Positions 13,095 to 21,245 of a stretch of DNA of 42,924 nucleotides are shown here, piece by piece. Under the pieces are notes generated by a model. It was not told where the DNA came from. It did not search any database and saw only the letters and a list, made by a program, of their open reading frames with translations. A program made the translations under genes and the position numbers. The DNA is taken from assembly GCA_016212185.1 (NCBI GenBank), contig JACRGX010000021.1:1-42924 (forward strand), given 5' to 3'. The number at the start of each line of letters is the position of its first letter. Within the stretch, counting starts at the first letter, position 1. The stretch comes from Nitrospirota bacterium (GTDB lineage: Bacteria > Nitrospirota > Thermodesulfovibrionia > UBA6902 > DSMQ01).

Positions 13095-15380
13095 ATGAAC
13101 ATGAAACGAAAATTGCTTATTGTATTAACCGTTATTTTGTCTCTGACGATTTTTGCAGAGTACAATTGGGCGGCTACCCTGCTTCCATGGGTGCGTTTTA
13201 GCGGCAGTTATAACACTACCGCTGGAATTGGAACGGGTTCATTGACCCTTAATGCATCTGTAAGTGAAATGGATTATCAAAACGGAAATGTTTGGAAAGC
13301 TAATGTTTCCGGCATTGAAACTATTTATGGCGCAAAAATAGTGCTTTCCGGAGCGGTCAGGACCGGAAATTATAGTTTCAATGGCGACCCGTCTAACCCG
13401 GATGATGTCACTCTTTCAATTGTTTCATCCGATGGTTATGTTTATTTTACTTCCACATTAGCTGATAGTGTATTTACACAGCAAGGCCTGTATTTTGTCT
13501 GGTTAAATCAATGGCTGAATACCAATGACCTTGCCACCCTCAATTTACACAATGTAGTCTTGCGCCCGAATGGAGATGACGGCGCGCATCCTTCAAGGTA
13601 TATCTCCGAGCTGGCGGCTTATCTGGGTTCTACAAATGTCAGCGGAATGAAGATGCAATTATATGTCCCCCCCTCAGGAAATTTTACAACAAACAGTTCA
13701 GGCCCGATTACATTTGGTTTGATAGACGGTCTTCAGTCGCTAAACACCCCGCCTGCCGCCAATGCCGGACCGGACGTGACTATTTCAACCAATCAAGTTG
13801 CAGCAACTGCGATTAACGGTACTGTGACCGATGCGGATGCTGCTTATACGCTTACATGCCGCTGGACAGAAATAGATGAATCAGGAAATGTTTTAAGTGT
13901 TTTACAGGACTGGACCCCTGTTGGGATAGACAGTTTATGCTCTCTGAATTTAAGCGCTCTTTCACTTGGACTGGGAACACATATTCTGAACCTTGATGCA
14001 AACGACGGGGAAGTAACATCATCAGACAATATGACATTAATAATAAACAACACTGCCCCCCACGCCAATGCCGGTAATGATATTATTATTACAAGTGAAG
14101 AAGTTGCCGCAACAACGATTCAGGGCGCTGCAACGGATTTTGACGGCAACACGCTCCTCCAATGCCGCTGGATAGAAGGAACAGCCGTTTTACAGGACTG
14201 GACCCTTGCCGGGATAAATGGTGAATGTCCTCTGAGTTTAGGCGCTCTTTCACTCGGCTTAGGGGTGCATACCCTGACCTTAGAAGCGACTGATAGTCAG
14301 GCAACATCATCTGATGATATGATATTGACAATAAACAACACACCGCCGATTGCCAATGCCGGAGAAAATATTACCGTTACAAGCGATCAAATTGCCGTAA
14401 CTGCAATTCAAGGCACTGCCACAGATTTTGACGGCGATGCGATTACATGCCGGTGGACCGAGACAGATGGAGCCGGGAATGTATTGACTGTCCTGCAGGA
14501 TTGGACCCCTGCTGGGCTAAACGGTGAATGTTCTCTGAGTTTAAGCACTTTTTCATTCGGCTTGGGGGCGCATACCTTGTCCTTTGAAGCAAACGACGGA
14601 CTGGCCACATCTTCAAATATAATGATATTGACAATAAACAATTCCTTGCCTCATGCGGCCCCCGGCGGAGCCGGAGTTTATGTTATTAACACTCCTGTAA
14701 TACTGCCCGGTGATGCTTCTGATTTTGACGGCGACATGCTGTATTACGAATGGGCCGAAGGAACAAATGTATTATGCTCCGGAAGTATTCAGTCAGTTGC
14801 AGGCGGAACTGCTGTCCTGCTTCCTGATTGTGTTGTATCAAACCTGAGCCTTGGTATGCACACAATCAGTCTTAAAATCTCTGATGGATTTAATCAGCAG
14901 GATATAAAGTATATTACAGTACAAATAATTGATAACATAGCTCCGACAATTAAACCTGTTGCAAATAAATATATCCTCTGGCCGCCAAATCATATAATGG
15001 TGAATATCGCTATTGCAGCAAATGCGACCGACAACAGCGGCTGTCCCGTTACTTTAAACACAACCGTCACAAGCAATGAACCTCAATATGGTTTAGGCAG
15101 CGGAGATACAGGACCTGACTGGACTGAACCGGTGATAGATCAGACCACAGGAATAATATACCTGCAACTGCGCGCTGAACGTTCAGGTCGTGGTAAGGGA
15201 AGAGTTTACACCATAACAATTACGGCAACGGATTGTTCAGGTAATACCAGTACTGCAAAGGTGAAAGTCCGTGTTCCTCACGATCAGGATAATGACGACA
15301 GGAAGAGAGAGGACCGGGATGAGCGGGACAGAGATGACAGACATGATAGGAAAGATTGCAAAGACGATAGAGATGATTAA
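13095..15380 (+). CDS. large secreted repeat protein with PKD/cadherin-like repeats and charged tail
   Basis: The 761-residue exported protein has a signal peptide (residues 1-26), a domain (about 28-210) homologous to the PEP-CTERM protein upstream, then three tandem repeats of about 100 residues. The repeats start at N-T-P-P-A-A-N-A-G-P, N-T-A-P-H-A-N-A-G-N and N-T-P-P-I-A-N-A-G-E, and each contains C-R-W and L-Q-D-W-T. A fourth divergent repeat and an HYR-like domain (N-I-A-P-T-I-K-P...T-D-C-S-G-N) follow. The last 30 residues are almost only D, R, K, E and H. No PEP-CTERM or other sorting signal is seen. AAGGAGG precedes the ATG. It is probably a matrix or adhesion protein acting with its neighbour. 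Confidence 0.8.
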   Translation: MNMKRKLLIVLTVILSLTIFAEYNWAATLLPWVRFSGSYNTTAGIGTGSLTLNASVSEMDYQNGNVWKANVSGIETIYGAKIVLSGAVRTGNYSFNGDPSNPDDVTLSIVSSDGYVYFTSTLADSVFTQQGLYFVWLNQWLNTNDLATLNLHNVVLRPNGDDGAHPSRYISELAAYLGSTNVSGMKMQLYVPPSGNFTTNSSGPITFGLIDGLQSLNTPPAANAGPDVTISTNQVAATAINGTVTDADAAYTLTCRWTEIDESGNVLSVLQDWTPVGIDSLCSLNLSALSLGLGTHILNLDANDGEVTSSDNMTLIINNTAPHANAGNDIIITSEEVAATTIQGAATDFDGNTLLQCRWIEGTAVLQDWTLAGINGECPLSLGALSLGLGVHTLTLEATDSQATSSDDMILTINNTPPIANAGENITVTSDQIAVTAIQGTATDFDGDAITCRWTETDGAGNVLTVLQDWTPAGLNGECSLSLSTFSFGLGAHTLSFEANDGLATSSNIMILTINNSLPHAAPGGAGVYVINTPVILPGDASDFDGDMLYYEWAEGTNVLCSGSIQSVAGGTAVLLPDCVVSNLSLGMHTISLKISDGFNQQDIKYITVQIIDNIAPTIKPVANKYILWPPNHIMVNIAIAANATDNSGCPVTLNTTVTSNEPQYGLGSGDTGPDWTEPVIDQTTGIIYLQLRAERSGRGKGRVYTITITATDCSGNTSTAKVKVRVPHDQDNDDRKREDRDERDRDDRHDRKDCKDDRDD

Positions 15381-15414
15381 AAGAAGAGCAATGTAACCTG
15401 TAAGTTTTATAAAA

Positions 15415-15458
15415 GGGGGGCAAGCGCCGATGTATCGGCGCTTGCCCCCCTTTTTTTT
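15415..15458 (+). terminator. perfect intrinsic terminator after the repeat-protein gene
   Basis: A 16-bp perfect stem (15415-15430 with 15435-15450, GGGGGGCAAGCGCCGA on the left arm) closes a TGTA loop and is followed by eight T. A preceding A4 makes it usable in both directions. It ends the PEP-CTERM operon and insulates the Crp/Fnr gene. Confidence 0.93.
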
Positions 15459-15480
15459 ATAATCCTCCTGGAGATTTTAT

Positions 15481-15509
15481 TTGACAACAAACAGAAAATT
15501 AAATACACT
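15481..15509 (+). promoter_or_regulatory. promoter of the Crp/Fnr-family gene
   Basis: TTGACA at 15481-15486, a 17-bp spacer and TACACT at 15504-15509 give a good sigma70-like promoter, directly after the upstream terminator. The leader is about 45 bases. Confidence 0.6.
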
Positions 15510-15561
15510 TTGTAAGTGACTGAATGGGGTAAACTTCTTACTGTATACGATGGGGTTAAAA

Positions 15562-16239
15562 ATGATTACAGACCTGCTTAAAAAAACCACCGTATTTTCC
15601 TCCCTTAAAGATGAGGGGTTAAAAGAGATAAGCCCTCTTTTTGAACACCTTAGTTTTAAAGACGATGCCTATATTTTCATGGAGGGCGACCCTTCGGACT
15701 GGTTTTATGTCACAGCATCAGGAAGGGTTAAGATAGTCAAACACACAATAACAGGCAAGGACATCATACTTGAAATCATGTCCCCCGGCGACATCTTCGG
15801 CGGTGTTGCCGTGCTTGATAAAAAACCCTTACCGGCATCAGCGCAGGCTATGGAGCCGGTCAGCGTAATCAGGATTAACCGCAAAAACCTCATCAACATT
15901 ATGGAAGAACATCCCGCGCTCAAACTTGAGGTTGTGAAATACTTCAGCGGCAGGTTGAGGGATGCACATGAGACCTTAAAAAACATTGCCACAGAGCGCG
16001 TGGAAAAAAGAATTGCCTCGCTTCTGCTCAAGCTCTCGGAAAAAGTCGGCACTGATGACAAGGGGTATAGGAAAATAGACTTTCCGCTTACAAGGCAGGA
16101 AATCGCCGAGATGGTCGGCACAACCGTTGAAACGAGCATCAGGACTATGAGCAAATTTCAAAAACAGGGCATGGTAAAATCCCTTCAGAGAAAGATTACG
16201 GTTGACACAAAATTACTTCATAAGTTCCTTGAGGAATAA
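15562..16239 (+). CDS. Crp/Fnr-family transcriptional regulator
   Basis: The 225-residue protein has an N-terminal cyclic-nucleotide-binding-like beta-roll (about 10-125, with M-E-G-D-P-S-D-W-F-Y and P-G-D-I-F-G-G), a dimerisation helix, and a C-terminal winged helix with the Crp-type motif L-T-R-Q-E-I-A-E-M-V-G-T-T-V-E-T (about 167-190). The cysteine set for an Fnr [4Fe-4S] cluster is absent, so oxygen sensing via Fe-S is unlikely. The ATG at 15562 follows GGGG at a suitable distance; an ATG at 15550 has no ribosome site. Target genes and ligand are unknown. A CO-sensing role would be attractive given the acs operon, but no CooA-specific features are evident. Confidence 0.87.
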   Translation: MITDLLKKTTVFSSLKDEGLKEISPLFEHLSFKDDAYIFMEGDPSDWFYVTASGRVKIVKHTITGKDIILEIMSPGDIFGGVAVLDKKPLPASAQAMEPVSVIRINRKNLINIMEEHPALKLEVVKYFSGRLRDAHETLKNIATERVEKRIASLLLKLSEKVGTDDKGYRKIDFPLTRQEIAEMVGTTVETSIRTMSKFQKQGMVKSLQRKITVDTKLLHKFLEE

Positions 16240-16295
16240 ATCTATAACATCTTAAAACTATGACGTTATTATGCCGAAAATATACCTTCAGGGCT

Positions 16296-16371
16296 GTCAT
16301 TCCCGCGTGTCTTAAGCGGGAATCCAGTTCCTTGTAAAATACCTCTGGATTCCTGCCTTCGCAGGAATGAC
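16296..16371. repeat. GTCATTCC...GGAATGAC palindromic repeat between convergent genes
   Basis: Two hairpins stand in tandem: ATTCCCGC with GCGGGAAT, and ATTCCTGC with GCAGGAAT over a CTTC loop. The unit begins with GTCATTCC and ends with GGAATGAC, as do the copies at 25795-25857 and 32511-32583. Here it lies between the convergent Crp/Fnr and NYN genes and could act as a bidirectional terminator. Confidence 0.75.
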
Positions 16372-16378
16372 GTCTTCA

Positions 16379-16885
16379 TTAAAGCTTTTTAATAGCTGAT
16401 TGTTTTTGCTTCTGCTTTTTTGAAGGTTTGTATGGATTGCCCTTGCGCCTAACAGTCCCAGTTTCATTTTCTTCTTCGTCCTGTATAGCCTTATCTTCAT
16501 CTTTTTCAGTGATACTGCCTGCTAAATAAAGTTTCCTCTCAAACTCACTTGAAGTAAGGGAGACAAAACCTCTATTGCGTGCAAAATCCGCAATCTCCCT
16601 GTCAGAGCTTATAACAATCCATGACTTTTTGTCTTTTAACAGAATCCGTTTAATTACAAGGTCTGCCTTTTCTCCGAGCCTTGAAAAAACAACAGTAACC
16701 CTGCCCTTTTGCATGCTTGTTTCATTCAACTGTCCGTCTTTCCAGCCGTCAAAGACTACGGTGACATCGTGATGCTTCAGGTTTGAGTACTCGCAAAGCC
16801 GGGAGATTAAATTACTACGGGCTTCTTCAATGTCCCTGTGGACAATGCCGATAAGATTGTATCCGTCAATGAGGATGTAGGACAT
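16379..16885 (-). CDS. NYN-domain (YacP-like) RNA-binding/nuclease protein
   Basis: The 168-residue protein begins Y-I-L-I-D-G-Y-N-L-I, the metal-binding Asp motif of NYN/PIN-like ribonuclease domains. It continues with V-V-F-D-G-W-K, A-D-L-V-I-K-R-I and V-I-S-S-D-R-E-I-A-D-F-A, giving the spaced acidic residues of the active site. The C-terminal 45 residues are charged and end Lys/Gln-rich, consistent with nucleic-acid contact. YacP/Rae1-type proteins cleave mRNA at the ribosome, so that role is possible. The ATG at 16885 directly precedes the domain; an in-frame GTG at 16915 is less likely. Confidence 0.82.
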   Translation of the reverse strand: MSYILIDGYNLIGIVHRDIEEARSNLISRLCEYSNLKHHDVTVVFDGWKDGQLNETSMQKGRVTVVFSRLGEKADLVIKRILLKDKKSWIVISSDREIADFARNRGFVSLTSSEFERKLYLAGSITEKDEDKAIQDEEENETGTVRRKGNPYKPSKKQKQKQSAIKKL

Positions 16886-16930
16886 ATTTCCAATACCACA
16901 AAAATCTAGCGCCACTGGGGCACAGAGCCT

Positions 16931-17007
16931 TTCATTGCAAAATTATCAATTAGCATTTTAAAATGCTAATTTTAAATGCTAACTTTACATTGATAAATTT
17001 ACATTGT
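16931..17007. repeat. CAATTAGCATTT-type repeat with 24-bp perfect palindrome
   Basis: A perfect 24-bp palindrome occupies 16948-16971 (left arm AATTAGCATTTT). It is flanked by TTATCAATTAGC and ATTGATAAATTTA words that recur at 29565-29622. It lies between the NYN gene start and the REC-PAS gene stop. Confidence 0.6.
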
Positions 17008-17015
17008 ATCCTGTA

Positions 17016-18047
17016 TCATTTCTTATACTTCTCCAGTTCGGCAGTCAACCTTTCTATCTCATGCTTCAGTTTTTCTATTTCATGTTTAAGCTCTTTCATC
17101 TTAAGCTCCCTGCCGATTGACGCTTCGTAAAATTTCTCCAATTCCTCCATTTTTTTTTGGGTCTCTTCTTCCGCTGTCTTGCGCTCTGTGATCTCTATGC
17201 TGGAAACCACTATTTCCATCGGCTTGCCGTTATCATCACGCACCAGCCTTGCATCATCCCTGAGCCAGATGTATGTTCCGTCTTTGCGTCTGAAGCGGCA
17301 CTCAAAAACAGTCTGTCCCTTTTCAAACAACTGTGCAAATTCTTTCAAAATACGGTCACTGTTTTCAGGGTGAATATTGTCCGCCCAAAAATTTCGGTTC
17401 TCCACAAAATACAAGGCGTCGTAGCCTGTTTGTGCTGCCGCATTTTCACTGATAAAAGTAATGTCGTAAGGAGGTTCAACTTCCATGGAAAAAATAACTG
17501 CAGGCGCATATGAAAGCAGGTACTGAAGCCTCTGCTGGACTGCAAAAATCTCTTTCTTTGCCGTCTCAAGCTCCCTGACTTTTTCCTCAAGCTTTGCCGC
17601 TACAATCTGGCTGTACTTCTCAAGGAATTCTTTATGTTCTTCAAGAAGCTCCGCAGTGACAGGCTTTTCTCTTTTAAGGCTCAACACCTCAAGGGTGCTG
17701 TTAATCTCATCCCAGAATTCATTAGGCTCCTTTGGTTTTATAATGAACTCATCTGCGCCCAGAGATATGGCAAGCCTTGCCTCATCATGACCGGTATAAA
17801 CAGCAGAATAAAAAATAAAGGGGATTTTCTTAATTGATTCATCCTGCCTGACGGCTCTTAAAAACTGGAAGCCGTCCATCCTCGGCATCAGGGCATCGGA
17901 GATAATCAGGTCAGGCTTATGCGTCTTAGCCTTTTCAAGCCCTTCTAACCCGTCAGAAGCCTCTATCACCTCATTGCCGTGATATACAAGGTTATACTTC
18001 AAAAGCCTTCTGTCATCAGCATTATCTTCAACGATAAGAATTCTCAT
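17016..18047 (-). CDS. response regulator with PAS domain and coiled-coil tail
   Basis: The 343-residue protein starts with a receiver domain (1-120) with the acidic pair E7-D8, phosphoacceptor D51 in I-S-D-A-L-M-P-R-M-D-G and the conserved Lys in F-I-I-K-P. A helical linker (130-175) leads to a PAS/PAC domain (about 178-295, with F-R-R-K-D-G-T-Y-I-W-L-R-D-D-A and I-T-E-R-K). A C-terminal heptad coiled coil ends E-I-E-R-L-T-A-E-L-E-K. No histidine kinase, DNA-binding or GGDEF output domain is present, so it probably works through protein contacts with a separate kinase. A GGGGGTG ribosome site precedes the ATG. Confidence 0.88.
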   Translation of the reverse strand: MRILIVEDNADDRRLLKYNLVYHGNEVIEASDGLEGLEKAKTHKPDLIISDALMPRMDGFQFLRAVRQDESIKKIPFIFYSAVYTGHDEARLAISLGADEFIIKPKEPNEFWDEINSTLEVLSLKREKPVTAELLEEHKEFLEKYSQIVAAKLEEKVRELETAKKEIFAVQQRLQYLLSYAPAVIFSMEVEPPYDITFISENAAAQTGYDALYFVENRNFWADNIHPENSDRILKEFAQLFEKGQTVFECRFRRKDGTYIWLRDDARLVRDDNGKPMEIVVSSIEITERKTAEEETQKKMEELEKFYEASIGRELKMKELKHEIEKLKHEIERLTAELEKYKK

Positions 18048-18060
18048 AGCACCCCCGGGG

Positions 18061-18175
18061 TTAAAAAAGAAGTTAAGAAAATAAGAAGATAAGAAGTTGA
18101 GTTAAAAACAGAATTTATCTGCATTTTTCTCCATTTCTTAATTTCTCAACTTCTCAGCTTCTTGTCTATAATAGA
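18061..18175. repeat. GAAGTTGAG-type inverted word repeat
   Basis: AGAAGTTGAG (18092-18101) is answered by CTCAACTTCT (18145-18154), within longer purine-rich and pyrimidine-rich strings (TTAAGAAAATAAGAAGATAAG; CTCCATTTCTTAATTTC). The arms would form an imperfect hairpin upstream of the REC-PAS gene. Confidence 0.5.
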
Positions 18176-18215
18176 GTGTATCTTCTCCATAATCCTAATC
18201 GGATATATCGGTTTT

Positions 18216-18340
18216 CAATATACCCGCTGCATCCTGCCTCGAACTTGAATTCCTCTGTAAACCTCCGGTTTGACATAGACACCTCTTCCTTTGCTTCCAA
18301 TTTTACCTTTAATTGTGTCTATTAAACCGGGGCAAGTCCA
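18216..18340 (-). mobile_element. relic of an IS3-type element (left end and start of OrfA)
   Basis: On the minus strand a terminal-repeat-like TGGACTTGCCCCGGTTTAAT begins at 18340. At 18276 an ATG (after GGAAGAGG-like sequence) opens a frame beginning M-S-N-R-R-F-T-E-E-F-K-F-E-A, the typical N-terminus of IS3-family OrfA transposases. Homology ends after these 14 codons and the frame stops at about codon 38. The rest of the element is gone, so this is an immobile remnant. Confidence 0.65.
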
Positions 18341-18401
18341 GTTCTTCTTCTTTTAGCGGGTACTTAAATGCCGCATTAATCGTGGAATATGCCGTTGTCA
18401 T
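18309..18401 (-). pseudogene. short ORF truncated by the IS3-type relic
   Basis: ATG at 18401 opens a 30-codon frame (M-T-T-A-Y-S-T-I-N-A-A-F-K-Y-P-L-K-E-E-E-L). At about codon 21 it runs into the insertion-element end at 18340. A TATAAT sits 6 bases before the ATG, so the original gene may have had a leaderless promoter. I do not recognise the product. It may also be chance. Confidence 0.25.
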
Positions 18402-18435
18402 AAGTAATTATACATCTAACAACCGATTTTACAAA

Positions 18436-18470
18436 ATAAAAAAAGGCGGCGTTTTCTTAAACGCCGCCTT
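18436..18470 (-). terminator. intrinsic terminator of the CODH/ACS operon
   Basis: In the minus-strand transcript, 16 bases after the stop codon at 18487, a 12-bp perfect stem (arms 18459-18470 and 18443-18454, GC core GGCGGCG) closes a 4-base loop. It is followed by a T-rich tract read from 18444 to 18436. Confidence 0.92.
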
Positions 18471-18486
18471 CATGGTCTTAATTTTT

Positions 18487-20532
18487 CTAAACCGCTGCCG
18501 CCTTTTCCGCTTCCTTAAGCCATAACAGCCTTGACGAGCAAACGAGGGGCTCATTGACAGACTGAGTGAATTCCGCAGGGTCCATATCAAGCCCCTGCTT
18601 TTTCTCAAAGGGGCTGACTTTCTGTTTTGCGCCTTTTTCAAATGTAGTTTTAAACTTTGCGGCTGATTCCTTAATGGGCGCGCCCATTGCTTTTGAAAGC
18701 GCAATAAAAATGTCTTTGTGCTGTTTTGCCTCGCCATGAGGTTCAACTGCCATTGTCACATTCTTGACCTTGCCTAAATAATTTACAATCGTTCCATCTG
18801 ATTCAAGAAACGCCGCAGAGGGAAGAACTATATCAGCCTGTTTTGCAAGCTCTGTAAGATATGATGTCTGGACAATGAGCAGCTCAACGTCCGGTCTTTT
18901 ATTGACAGGCGGTTCGCCGATTACGTAGAGGACTTTAATCCCTTTGCCTTGAACCATTTCGCTGTAGGTTTTGCCGTCTGAAGTCAAGCCCATTGCAATA
19001 ACGCCCCGTGCATTAGCTTCGTAAGGCACTGCGGCAACCTTGGCATTGATAATCATGCTGATATTTTTTGCCGCTCCGAATAATGAAGGCGCCGTTAAGA
19101 TGACAGGCTCTTTTGCCGCAGTTAAAAGCTCCACTGCCTTTTCCGCTTCTTCAGTGACATCAACATTTGCGATCTCCGGCTCCAGTTCCTTCGGCGCCTT
19201 AATGCCGTTTAAAATCATGGCCCTTGCAATACGGGCAAATGTCTGCGCCTCATCACCCTGAATGTTCAGGTTTGCTATAAATGACAGCCCCCCGTGCCCT
19301 CTCTTATCAAGGGGTGGGGTATTATTTATCACAATTAGTTTTGCGCCCCTTGAAACCATTTTCCTGATTCCCGCATCAAGCGCCGGAAGCGCCCTTTCCC
19401 ACTGTGAGGGATTAAGCCCTGCAACAATAAACAAGTCCGCTGAATCCATCTGCACCGTATTGGAATATTTCATAGATTCGGCGTCAGCATAAAGGCTGAC
19501 GGTCGTATCAACATTCTTTGTCTTCACGGCATCCGAGGCAAACTTAGCGAGGACAAACGCATCCTGATTTAAAATCCCGCCCGCGCTTATAATGCCGGCG
19601 GCTTCGCCTGCATTTTTCAGTCCTCCGGCAACCGTCTTTAAGGCATCATCCCATGAAGTTTCCTTAAGCTCCTTGCCGGTTCTCTTCAGCGGCGCCGTAA
19701 CTCTTGCATCCGATAAAAGCGAATCAAATCCGAATCTGCCTGTTGCGCAGATATATCTTTCCACAGAGCCCTTGTCTGCGCCTGCATTTACCTTGACCGC
19801 TTCTCCGTCTCTTGTGCTGACTGTAATGTCACAGGCGTTTCCGCAGGAAAGGCATACTGATTTAATTTTTGTGTATTCCCATTCCCTGCCCTTTCTCCAC
19901 CTGTCAGCCTCAAGAAGGGCATTTACAGGGCACACATCAACACAGCTTCCGCAGAATGTGCATGACGACTCCTGAAGTGGTTTGTCCATTGCTGTGACAA
20001 CCTTTGCGCCGACGCCCCTGCCCATAAATTCCAGGACATTGGTCCCCTGCTCCTTGCAGACCCTTACGCACCTTCCGCAAAGTATGCAGTAATCAGGGTC
20101 GCGCTTTATGAACGGGTTTGCCTCATCAATAGGATAGCCGAATTTCTTTCTCGTAAATGACGACTCCTTCAGTTCAAAGTCATAGGCATATTTCTGGAGC
20201 TTGCATACGCCCGCCTTTGTGCAGGTCATGCAGTCAAGCGGATGGATGGAGAGGATAAGGTCAATGACGAATTTTCTCATCTCCTGAATTTTTTCGGTCT
20301 GCGTGTTTACGACCATGCCTTCTTTGACTTTTGTAGTGCAGGCAATCATAGGAGCCTTTGAGCCTTCAATCTCAACAAGGCAGAGCCTGCATGCGCCCAC
20401 GCCTCTCAGGCCTTTCATGTAGCAGAGGTTGGGGATGTGAATCCCTGCGGTCTTAGCCGCAGCAATAAGGTTCATGCCTTCAGACGCATGGACCTCTTTC
20501 CCGTCTATTTTAAGATTAACTGTCTTTGACAT
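18487..20532 (-). CDS. NuoG/HydA-N-like iron-sulfur subunit with molybdopterin-type domain
   Basis: The 681-residue protein carries an N-terminal [2Fe-2S] domain (C37, C48, C51, C65), a His-Cys [4Fe-4S] site (H97, C101, C104, C110) and two ferredoxin sites (C149-C159 and C191-C201). A molybdopterin-oxidoreductase-type domain with one more [4Fe-4S] site follows (C227, C230, C234, C262). The region where formate dehydrogenases have Cys or Sec followed by His lacks both, so the domain is probably structural as in NuoG. It would pass electrons between the NuoE/F-like subunits and CODH or ferredoxin. Residues 405-416 (T-P-P-L-D-K-R-G-H-G-G-L) look like a repeat-encoded insert. GGAGG precedes the start. 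Confidence 0.85.
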   Translation of the reverse strand: MSKTVNLKIDGKEVHASEGMNLIAAAKTAGIHIPNLCYMKGLRGVGACRLCLVEIEGSKAPMIACTTKVKEGMVVNTQTEKIQEMRKFVIDLILSIHPLDCMTCTKAGVCKLQKYAYDFELKESSFTRKKFGYPIDEANPFIKRDPDYCILCGRCVRVCKEQGTNVLEFMGRGVGAKVVTAMDKPLQESSCTFCGSCVDVCPVNALLEADRWRKGREWEYTKIKSVCLSCGNACDITVSTRDGEAVKVNAGADKGSVERYICATGRFGFDSLLSDARVTAPLKRTGKELKETSWDDALKTVAGGLKNAGEAAGIISAGGILNQDAFVLAKFASDAVKTKNVDTTVSLYADAESMKYSNTVQMDSADLFIVAGLNPSQWERALPALDAGIRKMVSRGAKLIVINNTPPLDKRGHGGLSFIANLNIQGDEAQTFARIARAMILNGIKAPKELEPEIANVDVTEEAEKAVELLTAAKEPVILTAPSLFGAAKNISMIINAKVAAVPYEANARGVIAMGLTSDGKTYSEMVQGKGIKVLYVIGEPPVNKRPDVELLIVQTSYLTELAKQADIVLPSAAFLESDGTIVNYLGKVKNVTMAVEPHGEAKQHKDIFIALSKAMGAPIKESAAKFKTTFEKGAKQKVSPFEKKQGLDMDPAEFTQSVNEPLVCSSRLLWLKEAEKAAAV
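19285..19320. repeat. palindromic repeat inserted in frame in the NuoG-like gene
   Basis: The segment reads CCCCCCGTGCCC...AAGGGGTGGGG on the plus strand, a GC-rich imperfect palindrome. On the minus strand it encodes T-P-P-L-D-K-R-G-H-G-G-L, the well-known peptide pattern of bacterial palindromic repeats in coding sequence. It is absent from the conserved core pattern expected after K-L-I-V-I-N. Confidence 0.6.
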
Positions 20533-20544
20533 TTGAAACCTCCG

Positions 20545-20640
20545 TCTTTAATTAATTCAAAATTGTTCAACATTGTTTAAGTCGTTTAAGATTGTTCAAC
20601 CTTGAACACTTGAACGATTTAAACCGCTTGAACAGCCTCT
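20545..20640. repeat. GTTCAA/GTTTAA word repeat at a gene junction
   Basis: Repeated words such as TTGTTCAACATTGTTTAA, TCGTTTAAGATTGTTCAAC and TTGAACGATTTAAACC fill the spacer. They enter the 3' end of the gene at 20619, encoding its tail E-A-V-Q-A-V and stop codon. The same words recur at 23140-23270, and shorter ones at 21236-21280. Confidence 0.6.
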
Positions 20641-21203
20641 TTTTCTGTTGTAATTTCTATCGCCTTAAACGGGCAGACCTTGATGCAGTCCCCGCATTTC
20701 GTGCATCTCTTCACGGCTATCTCATACGGCTGATACCCTGAAAGATATGATTTCTTCTTCTCGCCTATGATTGCATAATCTTTACAAGCGTCAAGGCAGA
20801 TGCCGCACATCGTGCACTTTTCAGGGAGAATGACATATTTAATAAGGCTGTGACATTCCCCCTCGGGACAAACCCCTGTAAGATGTCCCCTGAACGCCTC
20901 TGTATCAATATAATCCATTATGAATTTTGCAGTGTCTTTGCCCTTTTTGCACATTGAGGCTTCAAGCATATTTTCTGCAATTCTTTTTAAACGCAGAATA
21001 TCCTCTTCACTGCCTATGCCTTCAGACAAATTCCTCAGACGTATCCTTGCCTCATAACTTCCGAATGAGCAGGGGAAACACCTGCCGCACATAGGACCTG
21101 CGAGAAATTCATCCACAAAATATAATGCCCTCTGCACCAGGCATTTTTTCTCCTCAGCCTCTTTTTTTATGTCCTCAAGTTTTTTTTCTTTTATTTCGTT
21201 CAT
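20619..21203 (-). CDS. NuoF-C-domain/ferredoxin fusion iron-sulfur protein
   Basis: The 194-residue protein joins two parts. Residues 20-110 resemble the C-terminal [4Fe-4S] domain of NuoF (G-P-M-C39-G-R-C42-F-P-C45, then C85). Residues 125-180 hold two ferredoxin motifs, C130-x2-C133-x2-C136-x3-C140 and C167-x2-C170-x2-C173-x3-C177. It lacks FMN and NADH domains and must be a pure electron carrier linking its neighbours. Its ATG sits in a repeat of AACGC words with no recognisable ribosome site, so translation may depend on coupling. The closest analogues are small Fe-S subunits of NADH-linked hydrogenases and formate dehydrogenases. Confidence 0.78.
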   Translation of the reverse strand: MNEIKEKKLEDIKKEAEEKKCLVQRALYFVDEFLAGPMCGRCFPCSFGSYEARIRLRNLSEGIGSEEDILRLKRIAENMLEASMCKKGKDTAKFIMDYIDTEAFRGHLTGVCPEGECHSLIKYVILPEKCTMCGICLDACKDYAIIGEKKKSYLSGYQPYEIAVKRCTKCGDCIKVCPFKAIEITTEKEAVQAV

Positions 21204-21245
21204 CGCGTTTGTCGCGTTGCGTTTATTGCGTTTGCGCTATAATGT

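Noticed and set aside
15562-16239. Calling the Crp/Fnr protein CooA (CO sensor) or Fnr
   Set aside because: No Fnr cysteines are present, and I cannot identify the haem ligands of CooA. Distance and orientation from the acs operon give no direct support.
18487-20532. Calling the NuoG-like protein a formate dehydrogenase catalytic subunit
   Set aside because: The catalytic Cys/Sec followed by His is not found where expected, and the N-terminal cluster set is that of NuoG-like subunits.
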